From the NCBI GenBank assembly GCA_039029935.1, contig JBCCFC010000384.1, positions 1 through 10,438 on the forward strand: 10,438 bases of DNA, written 5' to 3'. How positions within the stretch are numbered: position 1 is the first letter of the stretch; each line of letters begins with the position of its first letter. Shown one piece after another: positions 1 to 6,800 of this stretch. The notes below the pieces were generated by a model. That model saw only the letters and a program-made list of their open reading frames with translations. It made no database searches and had not been told where the DNA came from. Both the position numbers and the translations under genes were made by a program. Origin of the DNA: G039029935 sp039029935 (GTDB taxonomy: Bacteria; Chloroflexota; Anaerolineae; Caldilineales; Caldilineaceae).

Positions 1-698
1 GAAAGATTAGAGAGATTGCCAATTTCTACAGGGATGCTGCTCAACTGATTTGAAGAGAGGAAAAGATATGTAAGGTTAGTGAGTTTACTGATTTCTGTGG
101 GGATGTTGGTTAATTGGTTATTATCGAGGTAGAGCCATGACAGGTTAGAGAGATTGCCCATCTCTGTAGGAATAGTTCTTATATGGTTATTATAGAAGGA
201 AAGAACCACAAGGTTAGAGAGGTTGCCAATCTCTATGGGAATGCTATCTAGCAGATTCCAAGAAAGCCATAGCTGCGAAAGATTAGAGAGATTGCCAATC
301 TCTGAGGGGATGTGGTTCAACTGATTGTCTGAAAGATCAAGGTAAGTCAAACTCACAAAATCACCAATAGCCGCAGGTAATGCGCCCTTGAGGTTATTAC
401 CCATATTATCGTTATCAAGGTCTAGACTAGTTACACGTCTACTACTACATGTGACTCCATACCAACCACAAGGTGACATCGTCCGTAACCAATTATCGTT
501 GCGTATCCAGCCTGAACCCTCCGTCCTATTATAAATCGCCACCAACGCCTCGCATTCAATCTGTGGAATCTCGCTCACCGCGGCGCAGTCAAAACTGGTT
601 TGCTGTGGTTGAATTTGTGCCGTGACAGCATCATGCAGCACACTGACATACACAAAGCATATAGTTGTGAATAGAGTAATACGTATAATAAATCTCAT
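1..698 (-). CDS. Secreted leucine-rich-repeat protein, N-terminal part (truncated by window edge)
   Basis: The frame is open from the ATG at 698-696 to the left edge: 232 complete codons with no stop, so the C-terminus is missing. The start has AAGGG at 711-707, 8 nt upstream. Residues 1-27 form a signal peptide (MRFIIR, hydrophobic core, VTA cleavage site before Q28). Residues 38-84 form an LRR N-terminal cap with Cys at 38, 49, 77 and 84 and the pattern ALVAIYNRTEGSGW...NW...PCGWYGVTC. This is the style known from plant LRRNT_2 caps and also common in bacterial secreted LRR proteins. From about residue 90 there are regular 23-residue repeats of the kind LSNLSQLWLSWNLLDSIP(I/T)EIGN, with about five and a half visible. 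The protein is probably extracellular or cell-surface and protein-binding; the ligand cannot be inferred. It is transcribed away from the Rpn genes. The fold and secretion are clear, the specific role is not. Confidence 0.9.
   Translation of the reverse strand, partial: MRFIIRITLFTTICFVYVSVLHDAVTAQIQPQQTSFDCAAVSEIPQIECEALVAIYNRTEGSGWIRNDNWLRTMSPCGWYGVTCSSRRVTSLDLDNDNMGNNLKGALPAAIGDFVSLTYLDLSDNQLNHIPSEIGNLSNLSQLWLSWNLLDSIPIEIGNLSNLVVLSFYNNHIRTIPTEMGNLSNLSWLYLDNNQLTNIPTEISKLTNLTYLFLSSNQLSSIPVEIGNLSNL
3..345 (-). repeat. 69-bp tandem repeats encoding 23-residue LRRs
   Basis: The block TTAGAGAGATTGCC or close variants recurs near 7, 145, 214 and 283, at a 69-bp spacing or multiples of it, and encodes IGNLSNL at the same point of each LRR. 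The nucleotide conservation is higher than the protein fold requires, which suggests recent repeat expansion or homogenisation within the gene. Confidence 0.75.
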
Positions 699-1100
699 TG
701 CGTTTTCCCTTGGCAAATTGTCATTATTGATTAGGTTTGTAGCGGCGATGCCTTGCGTTTTTCCTTTTGTGCCGATATAGGACGCAAGACACAGCCCTGG
801 CTTTTCTCCTTTTTGATGAGGAGCCAACTCAGTTACTTTAATAAACACATTTTTTTACAAAATCCCCGAAGTAATTTCAAAATCGAGAAAATTATATTGA
901 TTTCAACGACTTACCACTGGCAAAAACACCCAAGCCCTCATATTCACCGCCACCGTCATAGGCTACGCATATAGTCCACCCCAATCACGCGTATGAACGA
1001 CGATTTTGTTACACTGCTCGACATGATGGTCATGGGTAGACAGATTGCTCATTTAGTATTGACATAATAACAACTGCTCTGAAACACATCGTTTATGAAA
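699..1100. other. Divergent intergenic region without a recognisable gene
   Basis: This stretch separates the leftward LRR gene from the rightward Rpn-type genes. A 73-codon open frame at 753-974 on the plus strand has no Shine-Dalgarno and low-complexity, His/Arg-rich C-terminal content, so I do not call it. On the minus strand there is a TATAAT at 896-891 with no acceptable -35 partner at normal spacing; the closest, TTGCCA, is 21 nt away. A small inverted repeat, CTTGCGT at 752-758 and ACGCAAG at 782-788, lies about 55 nt upstream of the LRR start. It might be an operator, but it is short enough to be chance. Nothing else is supportable. Confidence 0.5.
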
Positions 1101-1129
1101 TTGGCAGAACAGTCTTTATCAGGTATAAT
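1101..1129 (+). promoter_or_regulatory. Sigma70-type promoter for the Rpn-type gene pair
   Basis: TTGGCA at 1101-1106 (-35, 5 of 6 matches to TTGACA) and TATAAT at 1124-1129 (-10, perfect) are separated by exactly 17 nt. Transcription would start near 1136, giving a leader of about 70 nt before the ATG at 1209. There is no terminator between the two downstream genes, so it probably drives both. Confidence 0.75.
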
Positions 1130-1193
1130 AGCCGTTTCATCATGCTCGAACCATTATCAACGATCATAGACAACTTTATGACACAATACAACC

Positions 1194-1199
1194 AAGGAG
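1194..1199 (+). promoter_or_regulatory. Ribosome binding site of first Rpn-type gene
   Basis: AAGGAG lies 9 nt before the ATG at 1209 and fixes this start. The downstream residues 1-17 (Ser/Thr-rich, MATSSTTSTSTESTTER) look like a disordered leader to the nuclease domain. Confidence 0.75.
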
Positions 1200-1208
1200 C
1201 TAACACAG

Positions 1209-2390
1209 ATGGCAACATCATCAACCACGTCAACATCCACCGAATCAACAACCGAACGCCACGAAATCGATCCGATTTTCAAACAACGCATTGAACATGA
1301 ATTCAGCGTCTTCATTGCGTCATCACAAACTATATCCTGTGAAACTGAGTATGAAGTGGGTCGCTTGCCACGCAAAATTGATGCATTGGTCACGGTGGGG
1401 GATGAGCAAGAGCGGCAGCAACTCCGTCAAGGGACACCCTATTACTATCTACAGACACACAATCAAATTGAGTTCAAGGGACGGCGTGATACACTAAACC
1501 CCGCAGGATATCATGCGATTCGTGGGCGCAAAGAATTTTTCTTGACACGTCCAGAAACAGAACCTGATGAGATGACGGTCACAATTGTCTGTGCGGTCAA
1601 ACCGCGTGCCGTCATCACCTATGCAAAGGACAAGCTAACCTGTGCATTTGTCAAAACAGACAGAAAAGGCTACTATAAGACCGACGAAACACCGCCTGTT
1701 TATTTGATTGTGATCAATGAACTGCCCATCATCCCACTCAATTATCCGTTACTGCTCTTTGCATCGAGTGAGCGTGTGTTTAGGGCATTTTTACAACAAG
1801 TCGTTGAAAATGAAAACTATTCATATCAGTGGTATGCCTTAAAAGTGCGTCCACAATTAACAAGGGAGGTTATAAGAATGGCTGGTTTACCATCAAGTAT
1901 GACCGTGGAAGATTTGGAATTTTTGGCTGAGGATTTGGGTCCAGATTTAATGTCTGTCATCAGTCTGGAAGATATGTTTAAGGGCATGAATCGTGAGAAG
2001 ACGCTCGATTTTTTATTTTCACCTCATATTCGAGATGTTTTTTCGGATACCCACCCAGCAGAGCAGCTACGCTGGACGCTCGATATGCTCATGGGTAACA
2101 AGAAAGAAGACCGTCTGCGTCTAACTGATGAACTGGTTCGCAACCTGACCGATGATATTGAACAAATCCCAACGTTTCATCAAACATTGGTCGAACGTGA
2201 ACAACGTAGTATACAACAAGAAAAACAGCAAACATTGATTCGCGCATTACGTCGCAAGTTTAGTGATGTGCCAGACAATATCATTCATCAGATTGAACAA
2301 ACTCATGACGCTGACCAGTTGGACGCATGGATGGATCAACTGTTTGATGTGGATACGCTGGCAGAAATGGACTTTCAGTTGGATAGTTAA
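1209..2390 (+). CDS. Rpn-type PD-(D/E)XK nuclease-like protein with DUF4351-like C-terminus
   Basis: This 393-residue cytoplasmic protein has no signal peptide or membrane segment. Residues 1-17 are Ser/Thr-rich. Residues 20-150 carry the likely nuclease core: D58 in RKIDALV and E88-x-K90 in NQIEFKGRRD fit the D...(E/Q)xK pattern of the PD-(D/E)XK superfamily. The C-terminus (about 345-393: LIRALRRKFSDVP..., then ...QLDAWMDQLFDVDTLAEMDF) resembles DUF4351, a helical domain usually attached to Rpn-like nucleases ('putative transposase' in older annotation). Characterised E. coli Rpn proteins are DNA endonucleases that promote RecA-independent recombination and can act as toxic anti-phage proteins. 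Applying that role here is inference. The gene is followed by a related gene 70 nt downstream on the same strand, probably the same transcript. A strong in-frame Shine-Dalgarno and ATG sits at 1863-1880 and could yield a 170-residue C-terminal short form starting at M224. Confidence 0.8.
   Translation: MATSSTTSTSTESTTERHEIDPIFKQRIEHEFSVFIASSQTISCETEYEVGRLPRKIDALVTVGDEQERQQLRQGTPYYYLQTHNQIEFKGRRDTLNPAGYHAIRGRKEFFLTRPETEPDEMTVTIVCAVKPRAVITYAKDKLTCAFVKTDRKGYYKTDETPPVYLIVINELPIIPLNYPLLLFASSERVFRAFLQQVVENENYSYQWYALKVRPQLTREVIRMAGLPSSMTVEDLEFLAEDLGPDLMSVISLEDMFKGMNREKTLDFLFSPHIRDVFSDTHPAEQLRWTLDMLMGNKKEDRLRLTDELVRNLTDDIEQIPTFHQTLVEREQRSIQQEKQQTLIRALRRKFSDVPDNIIHQIEQTHDADQLDAWMDQLFDVDTLAEMDFQLDS
1863..1880 (+). 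promoter_or_regulatory. Candidate intragenic ribosome binding site and in-frame ATG (short C-terminal form)
   Basis: AGGGAGG at 1863-1869 is followed, after 8 nt, by the ATG at 1878-1880, which is codon 224 of the surrounding gene. Translation from here would give a 170-residue protein with the whole DUF4351-like C-terminus and no nuclease core. The match to an ideal Shine-Dalgarno is at least as good as that of the gene's own start. The downstream paralogue has the same arrangement at 3074-3090. Use of this site is inferred, by analogy with intragenic short Rpn proteins reported in E. coli. Confidence 0.4.
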
Positions 2391-2448
2391 TCCGTATACT
2401 ACCCAACATAAAGACAATATCAGCGATACAGCTAGATTGATGGAAGCA

Positions 2449-2454
2449 TTGGAG
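2449..2454 (+). promoter_or_regulatory. Ribosome binding site deciding the start of second Rpn-type gene
   Basis: TTGGAG lies 6 nt before the ATG at 2461. The frame is open back to 2263, but everything before 2391 overlaps the first gene and reads as non-family sequence. The ATG at 2440 has no Shine-Dalgarno. I therefore choose 2461. Confidence 0.65.
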
Positions 2455-2460
2455 AATACG

Positions 2461-3360
2461 ATGAACAAAACCGACAGCCCTCTGGAACGGCTGGTCCAGA
2501 TTGCACCACAGGACTTTGCAGAATGGTTGCTCAAGAAAAAGGTCATTACAATTACGTCGGCCAATATTGAATTGCAACCCAATCCCAACGCCACCTACAC
2601 AGACTTGGTTTTCTGGGTGACAGTAGAACCAGATGAAGAGGATGATGAAAAGACGCCTTATGAAGTGTTGTTGCATATTGAGTTTCAAGGCAAAAGTTCT
2701 GAGCGACCGATGCGTTTTCGTGTGCTGGACTATATTGTTGGCTTCGCCGACCAAGAACGGGGGATGCGCATTCATAGCGTCGTTTTCTACATTGGCGAAA
2801 AGACGAATGTCACGGACACAGGCTATCATCAAGTCATAGGCATTGGTCAACGTGTGACGCTGGCATGGTGCTATAATGTTGTTCATCTCTGGACACTAGA
2901 CCCGCAGGAATTACTTGATGAAGGACGACCTGTGTTGCTACCATTATTGGGGCAGACCACAATGGAACAGCCACAGGAAATCATTCCACAGGTTTACCAA
3001 GCCATTCGGTCTGTGCCGGATACGGAAACGCAACATCGGTTATTGCTGGAGTTGCTGGCATTATTGCAAGATGAGGAGGTTATGAAGATGATTGAGACCA
3101 TGATGGAACAGGATGAATGGGTATTGGATACCCCCTATCTTCGTCGCTGGCGTCTCCGGCTTGAAGAAGCGCAAAAGCAGCAGGATGAAGCTCAGAAAAC
3201 AATCGAAGAGGCTCAGAAAACAATTGAAGAGGCTCATAAAATGCAGGAAAATGCGCAGAAAATGCTCGAAGAGGTGCGTATGGCAAGTGAGTCACGGCGT
3301 CAAGACATTCTGAGCTTGATTTTATGGCGTTATGACCCAAAAGCCAAAGATTATATGTAA
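2461..3360 (+). CDS. Rpn/YhgA-type PD-(D/E)XK nuclease-like protein, interrupted near its C-terminus by TAA
   Basis: This is 299 residues to the first stop. The core is typical of the Rpn ('transposase_31') family. D48 in TDLVFWV and E74-x-Q76 in LLHIEFQGKSSE are followed by MRFRVLDYIVGF, the counterpart of the family's EhQS...MafRlmrY block. Residues 185-235 are helical. Residues 237-271 are five exact heptads (AQKQQDE, AQKTIEE twice, AHKMQEN, AQKMLEE) forming a coiled coil. The end (DILSLILWRYDPKAKDYM) is then cut by the TAA at 3358-3360, although the same frame continues with 49 family-like codons to 3510. The gene is therefore either a nonsense mutant or read through. Full-length family members are DNA nucleases involved in recombination and reported in anti-phage toxicity; that role here is inferred. 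It shares transcription with the gene upstream. An internal Shine-Dalgarno and ATG at 3074-3090 could make a short form starting at M210. Confidence 0.8.
   Translation: MNKTDSPLERLVQIAPQDFAEWLLKKKVITITSANIELQPNPNATYTDLVFWVTVEPDEEDDEKTPYEVLLHIEFQGKSSERPMRFRVLDYIVGFADQERGMRIHSVVFYIGEKTNVTDTGYHQVIGIGQRVTLAWCYNVVHLWTLDPQELLDEGRPVLLPLLGQTTMEQPQEIIPQVYQAIRSVPDTETQHRLLLELLALLQDEEVMKMIETMMEQDEWVLDTPYLRRWRLRLEEAQKQQDEAQKTIEEAQKTIEEAHKMQENAQKMLEEVRMASESRRQDILSLILWRYDPKAKDYM
3074..3090 (+). promoter_or_regulatory. Candidate intragenic ribosome binding site and in-frame ATG (short C-terminal form)
   Basis: A perfect AGGAGG at 3074-3079 is followed, after 8 nt, by the ATG at 3088-3090, in frame as codon 210 of the surrounding gene; another in-frame ATG at 3082 is only 2 nt away. 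The product would be 90 residues to the TAA at 3360, or about 140 if that stop is absent or read through. It contains the coiled coil and C-terminal helices but not the nuclease core. GGAGGTTAT, 4 nt, ATG is shared with the site at 1865-1880 in the first gene. Its use is inferred. Confidence 0.45.
3169..3273 (+). repeat. Five 21-bp in-frame tandem repeats encoding coiled-coil heptads
   Basis: Units start at 3169, 3190, 3211, 3232 and 3253. The units at 3190 and 3211 (GCTCAGAAAACAATCGAAGAG and a one-base variant) are nearly identical, while the others have diverged but keep the AxK...E heptad. Unit gain or loss would change coiled-coil length by exact heptads without a frameshift. Confidence 0.85.
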
Positions 3361-3510
3361 CTTCAGACGTTTTTATCATCAATTATAGCCGACACCAAAC
3401 TCAAAGAGATTTTTGATGCCATTATGAATATCGAGGATTTCAAACAATTTTATGAGATTGTGAAAGAGGCGGCTCAACCAACCAATGAGATGGAGGTCGC
3501 TGCTGTGTAA
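3361..3510 (+). pseudogene. Orphaned C-terminal end of the second Rpn-type gene, beyond the in-frame stop
   Basis: Reading on in the same frame past the TAA at 3358-3360 gives 49 codons (LQTFLSSIIADTKLKEIF..., then IEDFKQFYEIVKEAAQ...) before a TAA at 3508-3510. The pattern of an aliphatic helix, 'L.eiFdaim.iedF..f.eiv', is what Rpn-family proteins normally have at their C-terminus after the RYDP-like segment. This is therefore the natural end of the protein, separated from it by a single stop codon. It has no ribosome binding site of its own. A point mutation in this strain, suppression of the stop, or a sequencing error would each explain it. Confidence 0.65.
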
Positions 3511-3523
3511 GAGTGTGTTCAAA

Positions 3524-3562
3524 AAATGGACTTCCAGTTGGTATAGTTAATCTGTATAGAAC
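3524..3562 (+). repeat. Second copy of the 3' tail of the first Rpn-type gene
   Basis: Positions 3524-3562 match 2365-2402 (the last codons, stop and first intergenic bases of the first gene) at 34 of 38 positions with one inserted T. It reads ATGGACTTCCAGTTG then GTATAG, so MDFQLV and a stop, against MDFQLDS and a stop in the first gene. This is a gene remnant or the scar of a tandem duplication and recombination between the paralogues. Confidence 0.7.
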
Positions 3563-3596
3563 GTCCCGTTACGCCGACACAGGATGATAATTATAT

Positions 3597-3651
3597 AAAT
3601 AAAAACAGGTGTATTGTGCTTGATTCAAGCACAATACACCTGTTTTTATTT
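3597..3651. terminator. Perfect 55-nt palindrome, likely bidirectional terminator
   Basis: The left arm 3597-3623 (AAATAAAAACAGGTG..., ending in CTTGA) and the right arm 3625-3651 are perfectly complementary over 27 bp around one central base; in RNA the loop would be about 3-5 nt. Each strand has an A-tract before and a T-tract (TTTTTATTT) after a GC-containing stem. It lies between the rightward Rpn genes and the convergent leftward giant gene, as expected of a shared terminator. The stem is unusually long for a simple intrinsic terminator. Confidence 0.75.
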
Positions 3652-3731
3652 GTACATTGAGGAGACGATTATTTTCTACTGTTCACCTACCAACAACGAG
3701 CATCACATCACCGCTATCGCTCAACAGATGG

Positions 3732-3756
3732 CAAGAAAACCGTAAACGGATTTTCT
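3732..3756 (-). terminator. Possible intrinsic terminator of the giant beta-helix gene
   Basis: On the minus strand AGAAAATCCGT and ACGGTTTTCT can form a short stem with one bulge around a 2-nt centre, followed by TTTTCTT. It lies about 100 nt after the giant gene's stop. The GC stem is only 4 bp, so this is a weak candidate. The palindrome at 3597-3651 would serve as a backup. Confidence 0.35.
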
Positions 3757-3784
3757 ATCGGTTCAGTTGGCTCAGTTAGTGTCT

Positions 3785-3850
3785 CACTCTTCACTTTTCA
3801 CTCTTCACTTTTCACTCTTCACTTTTCACTCTTCACTTTTCACTCTTCAC
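3785..3850. repeat. 14-bp tandem repeat (two alternating heptamers) at the end of the giant gene
   Basis: CACTCTTCACTTTT occurs four times without change (3785, 3799, 3813, 3827), then a partial unit CACTCTTCAC follows. Each unit is two related heptamers, CACTCTT and CACTTTT. The tract ends 3 nt outside the TAG stop of the minus-strand gene at 3856-3854. It resembles the short tandemly repeated heptamers known from intergenic DNA of filamentous cyanobacteria. No function is assignable. Confidence 0.9.
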
Positions 3851-3853
3851 TCA

Positions 3854-6800
3854 CTAACGTCCAATAAACGGCAAGAATGTAAACCAGCGTTTCTGTGCTG
3901 GTTCATTTGTTTCGTCCAGTGCGGTTGGCACACCGACAGAAACCGCCGCATCGTCCGTTAATCGGAAAATTTGCTCATCAGCGAGGTTCGCAGCATCCAA
4001 ACGACCGTTGAGCGAGATTTCTGTACCGCTCTCCACATCGTCGTTGACTTTGGTATTGAGTACCACTTGTCCAGTAGTGCCACTGGGTACATTCCCAATG
4101 CGCATGGCACAGACAGTTCCGGCTGGCGCACCATCTGGACATGGGCCACTGCCATCCAGCAATTGCCATGTTGCGTCCGCATCTTGCATCCATGATGCCG
4201 CTTGAACATCTGCTAAAGGAACAATACCGCTGCCATCCTGCACAAAGACTGTACCATCTGGGATCACCACAATAATGACGACCTGAGACAACTCCTCATC
4301 GTCTGGATTGCCAAAGGTGATCGTAAATTCCATATTCTCGCCGGGTTCGGGAATCTCATCTCCTGCAACAATCTCCATATCAACATCGCCCACATTTTCT
4401 GCGGCATCAATCACCTCTTCCGGTGTCACATCCTCACCAAATATCTCTGCGGCATCAAAGTTGTCAATACCCTCATCAATGGCCTCGTTAATCAACTCTT
4501 CAACAATCACAGCCAACGTTACAGGTGTTGGTGTGACTGTTGGCGTTGCTGTTTGTGTATCGGTTGGTGTTGGCGTAGCCGCTGATGTACTCGTCGGTGT
4601 TGACGTTGATGTGCTCGTCGGTGTTGACGTTGGTGTACTTGTTGGTATAGGTGTGACCGTTGGTGTTGATGTAGATGCCACAGGAGGAGCCACAGGTTCT
4701 GCTGGTGGTACTAGCGTAGCCGTCGCTGTTGATGTAGATTCCGCAGGTACAACCGCTGGCACCGCTGTCGTTGGGGTAGATGTTGGCAGCGGTGTTGACG
4801 TGGCTGTTGCAGTTGCTAATGGCGTTGGCGTGGCCGTTGGCAGTGGTGTAGATGTAGCTGTTGCAGTTGCTAATGGCGTTGACGTGACCGTTGGTGTACT
4901 GGTTGATGTAATGGTCGGTGTGCTGGTCGGCGTTTCTGTCGGTGTACCCGTTGGTATCTGGACAGGCGTCGTTTGGTCGATGATTGTACCCAACCCAAAA
5001 CTGTCAGCAATCCCCGCATGGGATGCACTTCGCAAGGCCAGCTTTACAAGCCGATTGCCTTCGGCAACATTGTCATCAATCAGTGGAACATCAATATTGA
5101 CACTTGTTGAACCCGCAGGAATCGTTGCTGTACCAGATGTGGCGACATAATCCTCGCCCTGAATGGCCGTCACATTTTCTGTTTGATAGGTAAAGTTAAC
5201 ATCATTCAACGATGTCCCTGCCATCGACACGATAAATCTGATGTAACTCTCTGTCTCATTTGCACTGGGATCGTTTACGGACAAGGCTGGCGAGTCATCA
5301 TCCGTAATCGTACCCACACCTGTGGCATTGGCAATAAGTCCGTTGACGGCATTGGTTAAGCGAACCAAGAAGTTTTCTGATCGTTCTTGGTTGAGGTCAT
5401 CGATGATAGGGACATTCACCTGTGTACTGGTTGCACCAGCGAGAATGGACGCTGTACCCGTGATGTCAACGAAGTCCGTGCCCACACCTGCATTTCTGGA
5501 CACGATAGGCTGAACTGCGTAATCAACGCTGACTGTCACTGTCTGTGGCTCTGAGATGCTGATGGTGAATTGCAATGACCCTGCCCCTTCGTTAATCGTT
5601 GGGCTGTCAATGCTGATATCTGGCCCATCCACCAAAGTTGGACAGTTGAGAATGCTTGCGGCCAAGAAATTACTGGCGTCCACACCCGTTGACACAGTGT
5701 CACCTGCACCATCATACACAGTTCCAGCACCATTGCGTGCGCCCCACCAGTTGTGTTGTGCATCAATGGCGCCATTAGTGTAAACAGCATAGGTCGAGTT
5801 CCCAGCAATACAACTCTGTTGAACCACCGCGCTTGACTGCGCCACCACTTTTGTAAAGGCTTGTCCTGTTGGGTTGGCACTTGCTGTCTCAGCGTCCGCA
5901 GCACGACGCGTCAAAAGGTCAGCACTACCATAATAGAGTGCGCCCCCTTGCCCTGCGTAGGAATCATTGTACAAAAGACGGGTATTACTAATGTTGACGG
6001 TGCTACCACCAATGAATACACCACCACCGTTACCATCGGCACTGTTGTCAGTAATATCACTACTCTCAATGATGGTGTTGCTTCCAAAGATAGAAACGAG
6101 ACCACCACCATTACCGCTATGGGCAATATTCTGCTTGATTGTGCTATGGGTTACAGTGATAGGGTTAAAGAACGCAGCAAGGATGCCACCACCATACGCC
6201 GCTCTATTGTTGGCAATTGTGCTATTGTCAATAACGATAGGTGTCTCTGGGGCCTGAGTGATACCTCTGGCAGTGCTATGTTGGTGAGTACTGTCAACCA
6301 TACGCTGAATTTTCTGTGGCAAGCCTTCTGAATGCGACGCAGTTCGTGGACCATTAGAGGCATAAGAACCAATACTTAAGAGACCACCACCCACCTGAGC
6401 ATAGTTATCTTCAACTGTACTGCTGATCATATAAACAGGACTGAGGTAGTTTGCAAGAATACCACCACCACCTATACCTGTATTGATGCTGATAGTGCTG
6501 CTGATGAGGCTTGTATAGGTGTTGGATATTGCCGAGATGCCACCACCACCAGGGAAGCTGAATGGGCCACCGATCTCGCCGAGGAGTAATGTATGATTGT
6601 TGGCGATATCGCTACCACCGACAAAGACCGTACTGTCGATTTCTGCGTGGATACCACCACCTCGGACCCCTGTGGTGTTATCGCTGACTAGGCTATTGCC
6701 CAAACCGACATAGCTCCTATTCGATGCATGAATGCCACCGCCATCCAGTGTTGCTACGTTTGAAATGACCGAACTGTTATAGGCATACACTCCTGCGTAG

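Noticed and set aside
753..974. 73-codon plus-strand open frame in the left intergenic region
   Set aside because: It has no Shine-Dalgarno and no recognisable domain, and its His/Arg-rich end and lack of codon bias look like random sequence.
1059..1064. TTGACA as a -35 element
   Set aside because: There is no -10-like hexamer 16-18 nt downstream; the TTGGCA/TATAAT pair at 1101-1129 fits far better.
2263..2460. Longer form of the second Rpn-type gene starting inside the first gene
   Set aside because: The upstream residues read as out-of-frame translation of gene one (Trp- and Cys-rich), and the ATG at 2461 has its own ribosome binding site.
1209..3510. An insertion sequence or transposon, given old 'transposase' labels for this family
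   Set aside because: No terminal inverted repeats or target-site duplication bracket the pair, and Rpn proteins are nucleases rather than classical transposases. The only direct repeat (2365/3524) is a duplicated gene tail.
3785..3850. CRISPR-like array
   Set aside because: The units are contiguous 14-mers with no unique spacers.
4308..5150. 280-codon plus-strand frame, Val/Gly-rich
   Set aside because: It is the antisense shadow of the Thr/Pro linker and Calx-beta coding sequence, where ACN/CCN codons give GTN/GGN-rich complements; it lacks a ribosome binding site.
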